Positions 1 to 11,628 of a DNA stretch of 64,000 nucleotides are shown here, piece after piece (the first letter of the stretch is position 1; every line of letters begins with the position of its first letter). Origin of the DNA: Paralithodes platypus (Eukaryota > Arthropoda > Malacostraca > Decapoda > Lithodidae); contig CM064509.1 of NCBI GenBank assembly GCA_032716605.1, forward strand, positions 44,900,120 through 44,964,119. Direction: 5' to 3'. The translations under genes were made by a program, and so were the position numbers. The notes beneath the pieces were generated by a model. That model worked only from the letters and a program-made list of their open reading frames with translations. It did not search any database and was not told the DNA's origin.

Positions 1-1908
1 TAGACTACCTAAAGGGCAATGTGGATTGGCTGTGGTGGTAGGGGGTCCCCCATACGCTGACTACATCCCAAGACCTTACCGTTTGGGGGCCAGTATTAGC
101 ACACACATTATAGCACCGATCTTGCGTGTGTCTCTCCGAGCCCCAATATAACAATCCCGCAATACCTCTCGTATAGGACCACTCCAAAGTGACCCCTTGC
201 AGCTGGTGCACTGCTGCAACTACCGGAGTTGGTACCCAGTGATCTTAGAATCACACTTTCACAATCTAGACAAATTAATGCTGAATTTCTTTCTACTACT
301 AGCTGTTCGGCTTCCATGGCCTGTGCCTGTGGGATTCCTTGGAGTCTCGTGGGTTCAGGCCGGGAGTGGACATGGGGGTGTAGGGGGGAGGATGCAAATA
401 TATGACTATATATACAAAATATAGTTGTATTGATAATCAATAGAGCAGAATTTCTGATCAGTATCAGTTGAGGTTCACTTAGCGCTGGGGTTGGTGCGAT
501 GCTTTGGTACCGCAACAGCTCGCGGTGTGGGTGCGTCCTGACGATATGATCAGGAGGATGTACTAGCTGGTCTTACCAGAGAGAGACGTAAATGAAAACA
601 TCTTCAGAATATGTTAAATAAAATGCAATGGAGTGTTCTGGTCAATCCCAGAATCTAATAGCTTTCACCTGTTTTTCGATTTCTAACTTTATCTTCACTC
701 TTACCCAACCCATTATACCCTCCACTAATCCCTCCAAAAGCATTCTCAATCCTCAACCCACCCTTCAACAATATCTACAGTTAAGTTTTCTACTCTTTAC
801 TTTAGCCACCTCGACCTCGGAGTTACATTCTGTGACATGGGCCAGTCACAAGAACATCTCACTAGAGGCGCTCCCACGCAGCCTTTTTCTCCTCCCAACC
901 ACAGTGGGGAGGTAAAAGGGAGCCTGCCTGATTACCTGACCACTATGCAAGAAGAATACCAAGCCTCTAAAAAGAAGATCGAGAAATCTGCTTACGCACA
1001 AATTCTCCTGCAGTATCCGGGAGCCTGCTCACACATAGCTCGCCTACACACCACATCTCAAGCAATACATGAACGAGATCAAAGGTGTGGAGAAGCTGAA
1101 GAACATAGCAGAGTGTACTGGCCAGCCCAGAGGTGGTAAGAAGATTATGGACTGAAGAAGAAGAACTGAAGAGACTACTATTTTAGTATGGGACCATATT
1201 GGCCCCGCACAATACTAAAGAAAGAACTTAAGATGTTTGACTGATGGTACCAGAGGAATAAATAGATGTTGCCTTCTTGGGCAAGAAACAAAGATTTAGA
1301 CATTGACCACAGAAATGATGAAATAAATATACCTAGAGTTTACTATTAGTTTGTTTCTGGTTAGAAAAACGAAAGCTATTAGTTAATGTTAGAGTAGGCA
1401 TTTTTAGATATGTCAAGAGTGATATAAATGGATACTTGATATATTATTTGAGCTTATATAACTAGAGGTAAAGGTTTAATCCTCAGCCTACCAAAAGAGA
1501 CTAGGTATTTCAAAGGAGCAGATAAAGTGGTAGAGGCTGATGTAAGTCGTCTCCAAGAGAAGGGATAGGCAATTACAGTAATATTGTCTGCAAAATTAGG
1601 TGGGTTTATGGAATAGATTTGTGTTAGAATAATTCATATTTTGAGTTGTATTCAGGAAAACGGAAGTCTAATACAAGTCAACCATTGAATGACGATTGTA
1701 AAGATAAGTTGTAATGGGAACTAATCCTTCCAAACGACAAATTATCGTATTATCGTAGAATATTAAGACTCTTTAATTGGAACTTACTTTGATCTGGACT
1801 GAGAAACACTAGTCATACGGGATATTACCTTTTTTTGAGTTTATTAAATAATAGTCTAAGTTATTGATCAACTGTCGGATTATTCTTATTCTATTAATAG
1901 AAGTGTTT

Positions 1909-1911
<3 letters not shown>
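1..1911. other. No recognisable gene; AT-rich DNA of unknown origin
   Basis: Short open frames exist on both strands, for example a 135-codon frame on the minus strand at 108-515 and frames of 95 and 100 codons on the plus strand between 628 and 1139. None shows a motif, repeat or domain I recognise, and their composition looks like chance openings. By orientation this stretch lies inside or beyond the galactosidase-like gene on the minus strand, but no later exon of that gene could be found here. Confidence 0.5.
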
Positions 1912-1946
<35 letters not shown>

Positions 1947-1996
1947 CAATAAATACTACTACTACTACTACCACAAGTAATAGTAGTAGTAGTTCA
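1912..1996. repeat. TA and ACT/TAG microsatellites
   Basis: A pure TA run fills 1912-1944. ACT repeats follow at about 1952-1970, then TAG repeats to about 1994. The trinucleotide part abuts the 3' end of the minus-strand LINE and may be its simple-repeat tail. Confidence 0.9.
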
Positions 1997-2432
1997 GTTC
2001 AGTTCAATTCACTTTATTTCATAATATACATTACACAATAACATATATTACATAGAAATACAGTATCTCCCAACGAATACTGTATAAGCGCGAGAGAAAG
2101 AAAAAACAAGATAAAATATATGCATAAAAGTTCAGTATATGAGTACATATATTGAAACCTGTTATAAACATCCTAATAATACTGATTAAAACAGTCATTC
2201 ATGTTCTGGGTAAGAGGTGCACGGGTGCTCTACGTTCCTCATGACCTTGCACCCACTGAATCCTGGATTTAACTGTATTAAGATCATAAACATGTAATAC
2301 AATATTGTATTTATCTGCAAAATGCTTATACATACAGGAGTAGAAATACAATTCCTGTAAATATGGAAGATTTAGAGAAATAATTGAGCATCTAGAGTGT
2401 TTAACTCTAAAATAGTATCGAGCTTGTGTAAG

Positions 2433-3264
2433 TGCAAGGTGATGGGGAAGCAGTAATAGACCACACTCCTCTGCCGCACCATGACTACTGCCATAGTGCA
2501 AGGTTATAGGGAAGCAGTAATAGACCACACTCCTCTGCCGCACCATGACTACTGCCATAGTGGAAGGTAATGGGGAAGCAGCAATAGACCACACTCCTCT
2601 GCCGCACCATGACTACTGCCATAGTGCAAGGTGATAGGGAAGCAGTAATAGACCACACTCCTCTGCCGCACCATGACTACTGCCATAGTGCAAGGTGATG
2701 GGGAAGCAGTAATAGACCACACTCCTCTGCCGCACCATGACTACTGCCATAGTGCAAGGTGATGGGGAAGCAGTAATAGACCACACTCCTCTGCCGCACC
2801 ATGACTACTGCCATAGTGCAAGGTGATAGGGAAGCAGTAATAGACCACACTCCTCTGCCGCACCATGACTACTGACATAGTGCAAGGTGATGGGGAAGCA
2901 GTAATAGACCACACTCCTCTGCCGCACCATGACTACTGCCATAGTGCAAGGTGATCGGGAAGCAGTAATAGACCACACTCCTCTGCCGCACCATGACTAC
3001 TGCCATAGTGCAAGGTGATGGGGAAGCAGTAATAGACCACACTCCTCTGCCGCACCATGACTACTGCCATAGTGCAAGGTGATGGGGAAGCAGTAATAGA
3101 CCACACTCCTCTGCCGCACCATGACTACTGCCATAGTGCAAGGTGATAGGGAAGCAGTAATAGACCACACTCCTCTGCCGCACCATGACTACTGCCATAG
3201 TGCAAGGTGATGGGGAAGCAGTAATAGACCACACTCCTCTGCCGCACCATGACTACTGCCATAG
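2433..3264. repeat. 64-bp tandem repeat, 13 copies, inside the LINE
   Basis: The unit starts TGCAAGGTGATGGGGAAGCA and ends ACTACTGCCATAG. The block is 832 bp, which is exactly 13 units of 64 bp, with only single-base variants such as gatagg or gatcgg for gatggg. Minus-strand translations on both sides look like continuous LINE C-terminus: the sequence before the block ends in FRCMSGTPSYG and the sequence after it begins ALTQARYYFRVKHSR. One copy is therefore probably the original coding segment and the rest are an expansion. Confidence 0.95.
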
Positions 3265-3319
3265 GATGGTGTCCCGCTCATACACCGAAAACAATTAGAA
3301 AAGGCAACCTGAAATACTT

Positions 3320-5251
3320 TTAACATTTTGGATCTAAATGTTGTTTCATTATTCCATAAGAGAGTCCATACTCTGGCATACAATAAGACTTAAATAGAAA
3401 CACAAAAGTATCAGTGTCTACATGTTTAAAATACCGTAAAATTGTGTTAAAAGTTGAGTAAAAAGTATTAGATCTGAATTCAATGTCGCCTTTATCCTGC
3501 AAATCGTTATGCATGATATTACCCAGGTACCTATATTGGCCCACGACTTCAAGATTATCATTGCCCAACTGTAATGTGTTATATTTAAGTTTCGACACGT
3601 TTCTTTGAAAAATCATACATTTAGTTTTGTTCTTATTCATTTTTTAAGTCGTATTTATTTCTAAATCATGAGACAGCTTAATGTATAAATTTTCCATAAC
3701 AGCTTTATCGTTCGATATGAGAGCAATATCATCGGCGTAGGCCATTATATTAACCCTGGTCAATCCAAGCATACATCCATGATCCATTTTAGATATTTCT
3801 TTGATAATATCGTCTAAATTCAAATTAAATAAGAATGGTGATAAAATACCACCCTGCCTTACAGGATAAAACCACTCTATTGCCCCATCCATATGACATT
3901 AGCATACTGATTACGCAGATAATTCATTATCAAATACACTGAGACTAAATCAATAGGGATATTTCTATCTAATAGTTTGTTACCTAATATAAAATGGTCA
4001 ATTGTATCGAATGCTTTTGAGAGATCTACGAAAGTTATAATACCATTGCCTTTATTTTTAGAGTAATTATACATTATTTCCTTTAGTGAAAAACAAGCAT
4101 CAGTTGTAGATATACTTTTCCGAAACCCAAATTGTATTACATCTAAAGAAACTCTAGGTAGGATGGATTCTAGAATATGTATTTCAAATATTTTTTTAAT
4201 AAACAAGACGACTGCATCCCAGGCCTATAATTTGCAGAGTCTATTATATTTCCCTTGGTATCTTTAATAATAGATGAAATATTACTTTTCGGCAGTTGAT
4301 TCGGTAAGAAGCAATGAGTAAAGCACGCATTATAAAAACGAGTCAAGATATTAATAAAGCTATCAGAAGCCCTCTTTAGAAATAATGAATGAATATTGTC
4401 ATGTCCAACCCCATTATTTAACTTCGAAATGGATTTGCGCAATGACGTCTAAAATGTTCAAATGCATAAAGTTATTATCACTCCAGTTTGCCTTCAATCT
4501 TTGTATGAACTCGTTCTCATTATGCAAATAATTTGTCTCTTGCGAGCCAAGGAATTGTTCTGAAAATACATTAGCTATTTCATTATCATTTGACTTACCA
4601 TCAATTATTTTAGAAACTGTATCACTACTTTTAACATTACGTACTTCTTTCCAAAATTGTGTTTTATCTTTTAATTCAAATTTCTCAACTATCGATTTGC
4701 ATATTTCTATATGTTCATGTTGTTTACATATTTTCAGACTATCTTTAAAAGTGTTCCTTGTATGAAGCATGGCATTGTGTTCGTTTGTGCCTCGTTTTCT
4801 ACCATTTCGAACCCATGTTAAAAAAAGCATTTCTTGCATTATGATGTAAGTTTTTTATTTATCGATTCCACCCGGGAATAATCTTAAATGTATTTCTTTT
4901 AAAACACTTGATCTTTAGCTTTTGCGAAGCAAAAGCTAAATGTGAACATATTTGTTGACAATAAAACTCAATTTCTTTCAAATTACTAGAGTTGTGACAT
5001 CCAATATCATTACACTGTATTGCAGGTAGATCTTTCATTTCAGTTAAGCCACAACACATTAATTCATCAATCTCTCCAAATTCCCCTGGATTTAGTGAAG
5101 GTAATTTAATCCGTTCTCGATACAGTGTCTTATTCACGTCTTTCCATCTAACAAATGTATCTGATATTATATTATAGTTAACATGTATATTGGTAACCAA
5201 GGGAAAATGGTCTGAACCAGTAATTGTTGTTAGTATAATTATTAACATCAC
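3320..5251 (-). pseudogene. LINE endonuclease/reverse transcriptase ORF, frameshifted
   Basis: The order on the minus strand is as follows. At 5251-4859 is an endonuclease C-terminus with the SDHFPL motif (catalytic Asp-His of the EEP fold). At 4839-4414 is a linker. At 4442-4170 is an RT N-terminal region with NGVGHDNIHS and NYRPG. At 4206-3877 are RT motifs FGFRKSISTTDA and FVDLSKAFDTIDH. At 3892-3644 are RQGGILSPFLFN and the catalytic AYADD box (MAYADDIALIS). At 3640-3320 are the thumb and end, with KYNTLQLGN and YRYLGNIM. The pieces lie in different frames and overlap or abut, so at least four frameshifts separate them. The last frame stops near 3320, before the tandem-repeat block. The protein would have nicked target DNA and reverse-transcribed its own RNA. 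Homology is clear from the ordered motifs; function is lost. Confidence 0.9.
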
Positions 5252-5283
5252 TAACTATAATGTTTCCGTTACACCTACCTATT

Positions 5284-5356
5284 TAGTAGTAGTAGTAGTA
5301 GTAGGAGGAGGAGGAGGTGGAGGAGTAGAAATAGTAGTAGTAGTAGTAGTGATAAA
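5284..5356. repeat. TAG/GAG trinucleotide microsatellite
   Basis: An imperfect run of TAG, AGG and GAG triplets. It sits in the intron just downstream (minus-strand sense) of the galactosidase-like exon, about 40 bp from its donor site. Confidence 0.9.
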
Positions 5357-5396
5357 TATTTGCTAACAGAAGGAACATCAACATAAAGTGTCTGAC

Positions 5397-5582
5397 CTTG
5401 GCATGCCGCCGAAATCCCATTCTGAGCAGATGTATGGTCCGGGTCGGAGTATGACGAAGAGGTCCTCCTCTTGCGCCATCTGTAGGAAGCCCGGCAGATC
5501 CAGGAAGGGCGAGAAGGTCTCCCCCAGGTCACCAAAGTCAAACACTCCCTGGTATGGCTCGTGCAGGTTCCACGGCACGAAA
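5397..5582 (-). CDS. Beta-galactosidase-1-like (GH35) protein, internal exon
   Basis: This 186-bp exon encodes the segment beginning [17 protein letters not shown] and ending in the [17 protein letters not shown] motif. That is the highly conserved second block of the glycoside hydrolase family 35 catalytic barrel. GH35 enzymes remove terminal beta-galactose from glycans; GLB1L2/GLB1L3-type members are secreted or lysosomal. The acceptor, read on the minus strand, is TTTTACAG ending at 5583. The donor is AAG/GTCAGA with GT at 5396-5395. The exon opens with the third base of a split Thr codon, matching the preceding exon at 36052-36257, and ends two bases into a codon. The catalytic glutamates are expected in later exons and are not seen in this window. 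The DNA shows no frameshift or stop. Which paralogue (GLB1, GLB1L, GLB1L2 or GLB1L3) cannot be settled from about 130 residues, but the motif pattern fits GLB1L2/3 best. Confidence 0.9.
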
Positions 5583-5597
5583 CTGTAAAATAAATAT

Positions 5598-5934
5598 AAT
5601 AGGCTCTCACATTAGACCTCTTCAGTTTGATGCAGTAAGTTTAATTATTTTCTAGCTAAGTAGTCCTACACAATTGTATGTAGCTTTGGAAGGACGTCTT
5701 GGAAGCATATAGCCTTCTGAATCACATAGAATGTTCTTAAAGTTAATATAATTGTTGAATAATAGCTTAAATAATATGATGAAAGTCGTCATCATCTTGA
5801 AAGGATTAACCTTTAAAATGCTAGAATAGGTATGGAAAGGCATATGCCCTATGCATGAGATTGGTGATGTTGGTGGGGGTTACAGAATTGCATGAAAATA
5901 TCATCAATGTCTTTGAAATAGAAGTCCCCATCTA
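5598..5934. other. Intronic sequence with no recognised feature
   Basis: AT-rich sequence just upstream (minus-strand sense) of the galactosidase-like exon. No repeat, motif or coding signal was recognised. Confidence 0.5.
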
Positions 5935-5939
5935 GGGGA

Positions 5940-6105
5940 AGGCATTAACACAGTGGATAGCGTGGTGGATTGCAGACCAAATGGGCCTCAGATCGAGTCC
6001 ACACCATATTTCAGGCGTTATACTGAGGTAATCTGATCGTTCCTGCTGTTCTACAAGTATCCTGGCTACACCGGCACAGCAAGAAAATACCCTCTATATC
6101 GTCAC
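5940..6105 (+). mobile_element. tRNA-derived SINE candidate, divergent copy
   Basis: The head has a weak box A (TAGCGTGGTGG near 5960) and a perfect box B (GATCGAGTC near 5992). The tail CACAGCAAGAAAATACCCTC matches the tail of the unit at 37994-38175 (CAGCACT..AAAATACCCTC), and scattered identity joins the two bodies. I infer one tRNA-derived SINE family with two old copies. Confidence 0.55.
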
Positions 6106-6174
6106 CAATTCATAGCACAGAAGATGCCCGATCATATTCGAAGATGCTGTGAATGACCGTATAGCTGCTCTCTC

Positions 6175-6395
6175 CAAATCAAGTGGCGTGTATGAATAAG
6201 GTGTCGTCAACTAGTGAGGCAGAAAGGAAGCAACCAACACCTTGAAGCTCCACTGTGACCATCTAGTGTGATACATATGACTCACCCAACATCTAGAAGC
6301 TTCAACCGATAATATCGGGGCCTCGCAAGAGGTACAGGCTACTGAACAGCCTGCAGTCCCGAGGTTGAAACATAGAAAACAAAATATGAAAATGT
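6175..6395 (+). repeat. Possible distant copy of the poly-A SINE seen at 38245-38452
   Basis: It contains GGGGCCTCGCAAGAGGTACAG and a terminal CCGAGGTTGAAACATAGAAA. These line up loosely with GGGCCTCACCGTGTTCAG and the GAATATAGAAAA tail of the better copies at 38245 and 43872. The resemblance is weak and judged by eye. Confidence 0.3.
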
Positions 6396-6649
6396 TACCG
6401 CCCTAGACAATCTGGTTTTTCCGTAGCAGTGGCCAGACGTTGTGTGGTTACCCCGCGTAAGCACATCTGGGAATGAGCGAATTATATGCCTATAGCTCCA
6501 CATATAGGCATAGAGTCATTAAAATGTTTTTCCGAGGGCCTATTTTCACCTCTTGTGTATTATAAAGTAGGAGAGAGTGTGTTGAAGGTATAAGAATGGG
6601 ATTGCGGGCTGATATAAAGCAGAAATATGTTAAAGAGACGGGATAACAT

Positions 6650-9262
6650 TATACGGTGTGAGGAGGGTTGGTGGTGGAAGGAGGAGGAGGAGGGAGGGAG
6701 GAATGAGAGGCTGTGTTGTGTGTCGTCCTTCTTCCCCTCACCCTGATTGGGAATATGAATGGGAAGGTGGGTGATAAGAAAGTTGATGGAGTGGTGGGAG
6801 GGTGGAGTGTACCGTCAGAGGTGAATGGGAATGGTAGTGCACTTGTGGACGTATGTGTGGGGAGCAGGCTGTGGATAGCCATCACCTTTTTCAGACACAG
6901 AATGATACACAGGTACACATGGAAAGTGGTGTGGAGGAAGAAGGATGAGACAGTGGTGGAACGAAAGGCACTGATTGATTATATATGTGTGGATGAACGA
7001 ATGAAGAAATCTGTCGTGGATGCTAGGGTGTATAGGGATATTGGGGGGGAGGGGGTCTGTCTAACCATTATGTAGTAGTAGCTAACATTAAGATACAAAA
7101 AAGTGGGTGAAAAGAGCTGGAGGGAGGCAAGAGGAAGGTGGAATGGCAAGGAGAGTGGAGAGGTTGCAAGAGGAAGGGTTCAAGAGAGCAGTAGAAAGAC
7201 GACTAGGTAGGTTTGACCTGGAAGGTATGTAGGAAGTAGAGGAGGTGAGCAAAGTGTTTAAGGAAGAGATCTGTGCAGCATGTCAGGGGGTGTGTGGAGT
7301 AAGGAGAAGAGGGAGGGTAGTGAAGGGAACAGCATGGTGGACATAAGAGGTAAACATAGCTGTGGAAGACAAGAAGAAAGCGTATAGAGAGTGGTTGGGT
7401 AGTAGAAGGAATGAAGATTTGGAGAGACAGAAAAGAGAAAGGTACTTGGAGAAAAAGAGAGTGGTGAAGAGAGTAGTGAAGGAAAGTAAGAGAAGAGTAG
7501 ATGAGGAATTTGGAAGGAATCTGAGTGTAAAATGGAGGGAGTATAAGAAACTGTTCTGGAAAGAAGACAAGAAAGTTAAGGAAGGTAGCAAGGGAAATAG
7601 TAAGGTGTGAAAGATAAGATTGGGTGAGTGCTAGCCGAGAAGCGAGAGAGACTCGAAAGATGGAGGGAGTACTTCAACGAATTACTGAATTTAAGGAATG
7701 AAGCGCCAGCAAACATAGTTGGATGGGGTATGGGAGGGAGAAGAAGAGAAGTAGTGGAGGAGGAGGTGGGGATCAGGAGGTCAGAAGTGTGTGAAGCCAT
7801 AAAAAGAGTAAAGTTGTGGAAAAAACAGGAATAGATGGAGAGTGTGGGGAAATGCTGAGGTATGAGGGTGAGATAGTGATCGAATGGGTATGGAAAATGT
7901 GCAAACTAGCATGGTAGAAGGGGAGTGCACCTGATGAGTGGAAGACAGGCATTATAGTCCCCCTATATAAGGGGAAAGAGGAGTGTGTGGTAACCACTGA
8001 TGAATATAATTATATTCTAAACATAGGGAAGGTGTACAGTAGGGTAGTGATTGAGAGAGTGAGAATGGAAAAATGGATAGGTGACGAGCAGCGAGGGTTT
8101 AGGAGGGGGAGAGGATGTGTAGATGAGATTTTTACTCTGAGATGTGTTGTGGAGAAATATCTGGAGAAGCAACAAAAGGTGTATGTTGCCTTTATGGACT
8201 TGGAGAAGGCTTATGACAGAGTGAATAGAAAAGGTATATGGAAAGTGAAAGTATACGGAGTAGATGGCAAGTTGCTGAAAGCAGTGAAGAGCATGTATGA
8301 GGGTGCAAAGACGGCAGTACGTGTGGAAAATGAACAGAGCGAGTTCTTTGATCTGAATGTTGGTTTGAAACAAGGGTGTGTGATGTCCCTGTGGTTGTTT
8401 ACTGTATATATGGATGGAGTCATAAAAAAATACAAGGAAGAGCAGTGGACGTTAGTGTATCGCTGATAAGGGAAGGAAACGAGTGGAAGCTACCTGTACT
8501 GCTGTTTACTGATGATACAGTTCTGATGAGCGATAATGAATGGGAGTTGCAGGGTCTGATAAATATTTTTGGAACAGTGTGCGAAAAACGGGATCTGAAG
8601 GTAAATGCGGGGAAGAGCAAGGTTATGGTCTTCAAAAGGGGTGAAGCCACAGAGTATGAGGTGAAGTTGAACGGTCAGGCTATGGAGATTGTCAGCTCAT
8701 TTAAGTATCTGGGCAGTGTGCTGAGTAAAGATGGGAGTATGGATGAAGAAGTGCAAGAGAGTGCAACAGGGAAAGAGGGTTGTAGGAATGCTGAAAGCAG
8801 TAACAAGAAATAGGGTGGTCAGCATGGAAGTGAAGAAGTCCTTGCATGACAGTGTGGTATTCCCGACACTAACTTACGGAAGCGAAGCTTGGATGTTGGT
8901 TTAGAGTTACTTGAGAAGTGCGTGCGGAGTTACATGGAGGGATAGACAGGCGAATGAGGAAGTAAGAGGGAGGTGTGGTGTGGAGGTAGATGTGCTGGAA
9001 AGTGTGGAAAGGAACACCTTGAGATGGTTCGGCCATATGGAACGTATTGGAAGCGAGAAAATGACTAAGAGGGTGAACGAGAGCAAGGTGGAAGGACAGA
9101 GAGGGAGAGGTAAGCTGAGAGGGAGGTGGGAGGTGGAGTGAAGAAGTATATGAACGAAGGTGGTGCTGGTTGGGAGGAGGGGCGTCGACTGACTGGGGAC
9201 AGAGGTGCATGGGGGCGTTTCGTTCGTGGCCATCCCTTCGGGAATCACGGCATCAGGCAATA
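6650..9262 (+). mobile_element. Non-LTR retrotransposon (LINE), RTE/L2-like, degenerate
   Basis: Plus-strand remains of one LINE ORF. An endonuclease C-terminus is at about 6713-7075 (NGKVGDKK; ITFFRH, IHRYTW, LIDYICVDERMKK). A basic linker follows at 7080-7834. Reverse transcriptase is at about 7987-8813. The C-terminal tail lies at 8870-9250 and contains LRWFGHMERI and [10 protein letters not shown], typical of this LINE type in many invertebrates. Frameshifts and stops break the frame many times. The 3' end runs into a long TA microsatellite from 9272. The clade name is tentative. Confidence 0.85.
7987..8813 (+). pseudogene. LINE reverse transcriptase domain, frameshifted
   Basis: The first part (7987-8466) carries RT motifs in order: GDEQRGFRRGRGCVDEIF, then AFMDLEKAYDRV with the first catalytic aspartate, then VGLKQGCVMSLWLF. 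An overlapping second frame (8376-8813) continues with LPVLLFTDDTVLMS, where the usual YADD box reads FTDD, then LKVNAGKSKVMVF and SFKYLGSVLS. One frameshift between about 8420 and 8470 separates the halves. Both catalytic aspartates of the box survive, but the frame break and others around it make this a pseudogene. Confidence 0.9.
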
Positions 9263-9269
9263 GATAGAT

Positions 9270-9271
<2 letters not shown>

Positions 9272-9321
<50 letters not shown>

Positions 9322-9531
9322 TATATACTGTATATATACTGTATATATTTATATATATATATGCATATATATAAATATATATATATATACATACTGTATA
9401 ATTATACAGTATATAAACATACATATAATATATATATTTATATATATATATATATATAAATATAAATATACCGGGTATATATATATATATACAGTATATT
9501 TATATACAGTATATATATATATATATAATAT

Positions 9532-9609
<78 letters not shown>
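9272..9609. repeat. Long imperfect TA microsatellite
   Basis: TA/TATA runs interrupted by short blocks such as CAGTATATACTG, which are themselves palindromic, and ending in a pure TA run at about 9537-9606. It directly follows the 3' end of the plus-strand LINE. Confidence 0.95.
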
Positions 9610-9610
<1 letters not shown>

Positions 9611-9937
9611 TATTAGAAATAATGAAATTATGATGGTGTGAACTTGGAAATCGATTAAATATTTTGTATACAGTATATATATATATTTATTTTAAAAGAC
9701 CTCCGTCTACGTATTGTGAAAAACCTGTTATCCTCCGGCAAATTGTGGGGTTGAGTGAGTGAAGGGGGGGACAGTGAATGAAGGAGGATGCATGTTTTTC
9801 ATAATACGTGTTGCTAGCCCTAAACGCGCGAGCAACTGTGGCTTTCAACCATCCGACACATCCCCTGTTATTTATGTGCATCACTCATGTTACATACAAA
9901 TACAGTTTATGTTTTGATTTACCCTACTGTGGAAAGA
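9610..9937. other. Intronic sequence with no recognised feature
   Basis: A short TA tract near 9675-9688, otherwise unremarkable sequence between the TA microsatellite and the minus-strand LINE fragment. Confidence 0.5.
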
Positions 9938-10985
9938 CTACGGATACACCACTCCTGTCCGGGCCTCACACAGTGGCATGACCCAGTCCTGTCGAACTGA
10001 GCTCATGACGCTGGTGGCATTGCCCCGGAGGATAGCCATCCCTAGTCTTTGCTTGAGCCAGAGGGTTTCCCGATATTTTTCTCGCTTTTTATTTTCTGCT
10101 ATCCGGGTGGCTTCACCTGCTTCGTCGGCGTTTCTGGCGATGTTGGTTGTGGAGAAAGTGTCAACACATGTGGCATCCCACACGAGGCACCGGCCATTCT
10201 TGTAAGGGAAAGTGGTCATCCCATCTGGCCGTTTGCCGTCTTCTCTGTGAAGTCCATGTGGTTCGAGGATTGATGCACGGTTAGCACTCTGCAGGGCCCG
10301 TTTTATGACATCATTTAGTGCAGAGTGTCTTGGCAGGCGGCCTGCGTTGTAATTACATGACAAGGCATGGTGACCTTGAGCATCCATCTCCCCACCACAC
10401 TTGCAAGTGTGTGGGTGACAAACTGCCGCACCCACTCTGAGCGCGATGGCAACCCGGAGCGCTTCAGCATCCAAGTGAGTTCCAAGAGGTGGGATGGGGA
10501 TGGCGTGTAACCACAAGCCACTCTCCGAACGGGCGGCTGCCTGGAGGCGTGCTTTTGCAACCTGGTCTGCATTGGTTAGGAGATTTTCTTGAGTTTTCTT
10601 CGCCGAGATGGTATCCCACGCTTTCTGCTTGCTCCTGGAGGTACCCTGAGGCTCCTCCTCTACTCCTGTACTTCCCTTCCAGGTGTTAATCGCTGCTGTT
10701 ACGTCCCCATTAAGTGTCGTTCCGGGTTGAGAAGAAAGGATGGACAATACGAGGTCGTTGGTCGCGATGAGGGAAGAGATAAAGGCTGGGGAGGCAATAT
10801 CCGAGGCTCTCCGTATGCCCAAGCCCCCGAGGCGGACAGGAAGGGTGGCTTGTGTCCAGGCCCGTTCTTTAACACCTTACGAGCGGCCTATGCGGTTTAT
10901 TTATTTAAATTCCACGTTGGTGATGCTGGTCACTGCTTCTCGGATTATGCTGTCTAATTCTTGGAGGCCACCATTGTTCGTGTAA
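9938..10985 (-). pseudogene. LINE ORF C-terminal region (post-RT), interrupted by a MITE remnant
   Basis: The minus strand from 10985 reads NNGGLQELDSIIREAV and SITNVEF, is interrupted at 10873-10904, and resumes as AWTQATLPVRLGGLGIR. It then continues open for 294 codons (10822-9938). Features are PVRLGGLGIR; a Cys/His cluster CHPHTCKCGGEMDAQGHHALSC at about residues 137-158 that could bind zinc; and LNDVIKRAL, DGKRPDGMTTFPY and VWDATCVDTF, which resemble a restriction-like-endonuclease (PD-(D/E)XK) arrangement. I recognise this as the C-terminal part common in non-LTR retrotransposon proteins of invertebrates. RT itself is absent upstream. The long frame suggests a fairly recent copy. The endonuclease reading is an inference from motif spacing. 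Confidence 0.7.
10873..10904 (+). mobile_element. 32-bp remnant of a TTAA-type MITE end
   Basis: The sequence starts CACCTTACGAGCGGCC and matches the left end of the MITEs at 59827 and 62359. It is flanked by TTAA at 10869-10872 and 10905-10908. Leaving out the remnant plus one TTAA (36 bp) keeps the surrounding LINE frame open, as expected if it entered the LINE by TTAA-targeted insertion. Confidence 0.75.
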
Positions 10986-11628
10986 GTCATCGATATATTG
11001 ATTCTCAATGTGATAATTTGATTTTATGGGAGTTCTTTTTCAGTTTTATAATAGTATGGGTCTTGCTGTATCTTTAGATGTATATTACATTGCATTTAGA
11101 TAAGTTATTGATGGTTAAAATAGAGTGATAACATACGTGTATCGTCTTGCAGTAGTGCAATTATCACTTGAGAGTGAACAGTTGGTTATATATTTATGCT
11201 TAAGTTATAGCAAACACGAGAAGGTTACATTTTTACTCAACACTCAATTAATACTAAACATCTTTATCTTATCCCCACTCAATTGCTATCGGGCACCTTC
11301 AAATGCTTACATATTGCGTTGCGACTGATGATCCTTCCAAATTGTTGAGGAGTTCAGCACAATGAAGGTACTAAGCAAAATTACCTACAAAGTTTATTTA
11401 TGTCGTGCTTGACGGAGATACAAAGAAAACAATAGCATAATCTCAGTCTAACTCCGGTTGCCAGCACTATATACATTAGTCTCGGGAGAATTGTTCATTA
11501 AAAAATATAATATGATGAGATATATAAATTTATTAGTGCTGGGGTTATAGTGTAGCTTTATCATTTATATGGTGTGTTCCGTTTTCTCAAATTGTTCTAG
11601 ACAAACTATATTCCTATGAATGTCAAGA
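10986..11628. other. AT-rich intronic sequence, no recognised feature
   Basis: No coding motif, terminal repeat or tandem repeat was recognised between the LINE fragment and the 44-bp satellite. Confidence 0.5.

Larger units (their letters stand above)
1997..5251 (-). mobile_element. 5'-truncated non-LTR retrotransposon (LINE), CR1/Jockey-superfamily-like, inactivated
   Basis: Read on the minus strand this is the end of an apurinic-type endonuclease domain, a linker, a reverse transcriptase and a C-terminal tail. The element appears to start inside the endonuclease near 5251, so it is 5'-truncated as most LINE insertions are. Its 3' end near 1997 has a GAAATAAAG motif followed by TGAAC and ACT/TAG simple repeats instead of a long poly-A. 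Many LINE clades that end in microsatellites look like this. Coding capacity is destroyed by several frameshifts. Clade assignment is by general resemblance of RT motifs only. Confidence 0.85.

Noticed and set aside
9170..9616. 148-codon Tyr/Ile-rich frame
   Set aside because: It is a translation of the TA microsatellite after the LINE end.
10315..10572. Frames opposite and out of phase with the 294-codon minus frame
   Set aside because: They are shadows of the LINE C-terminal frame, which alone shows recognisable motifs.
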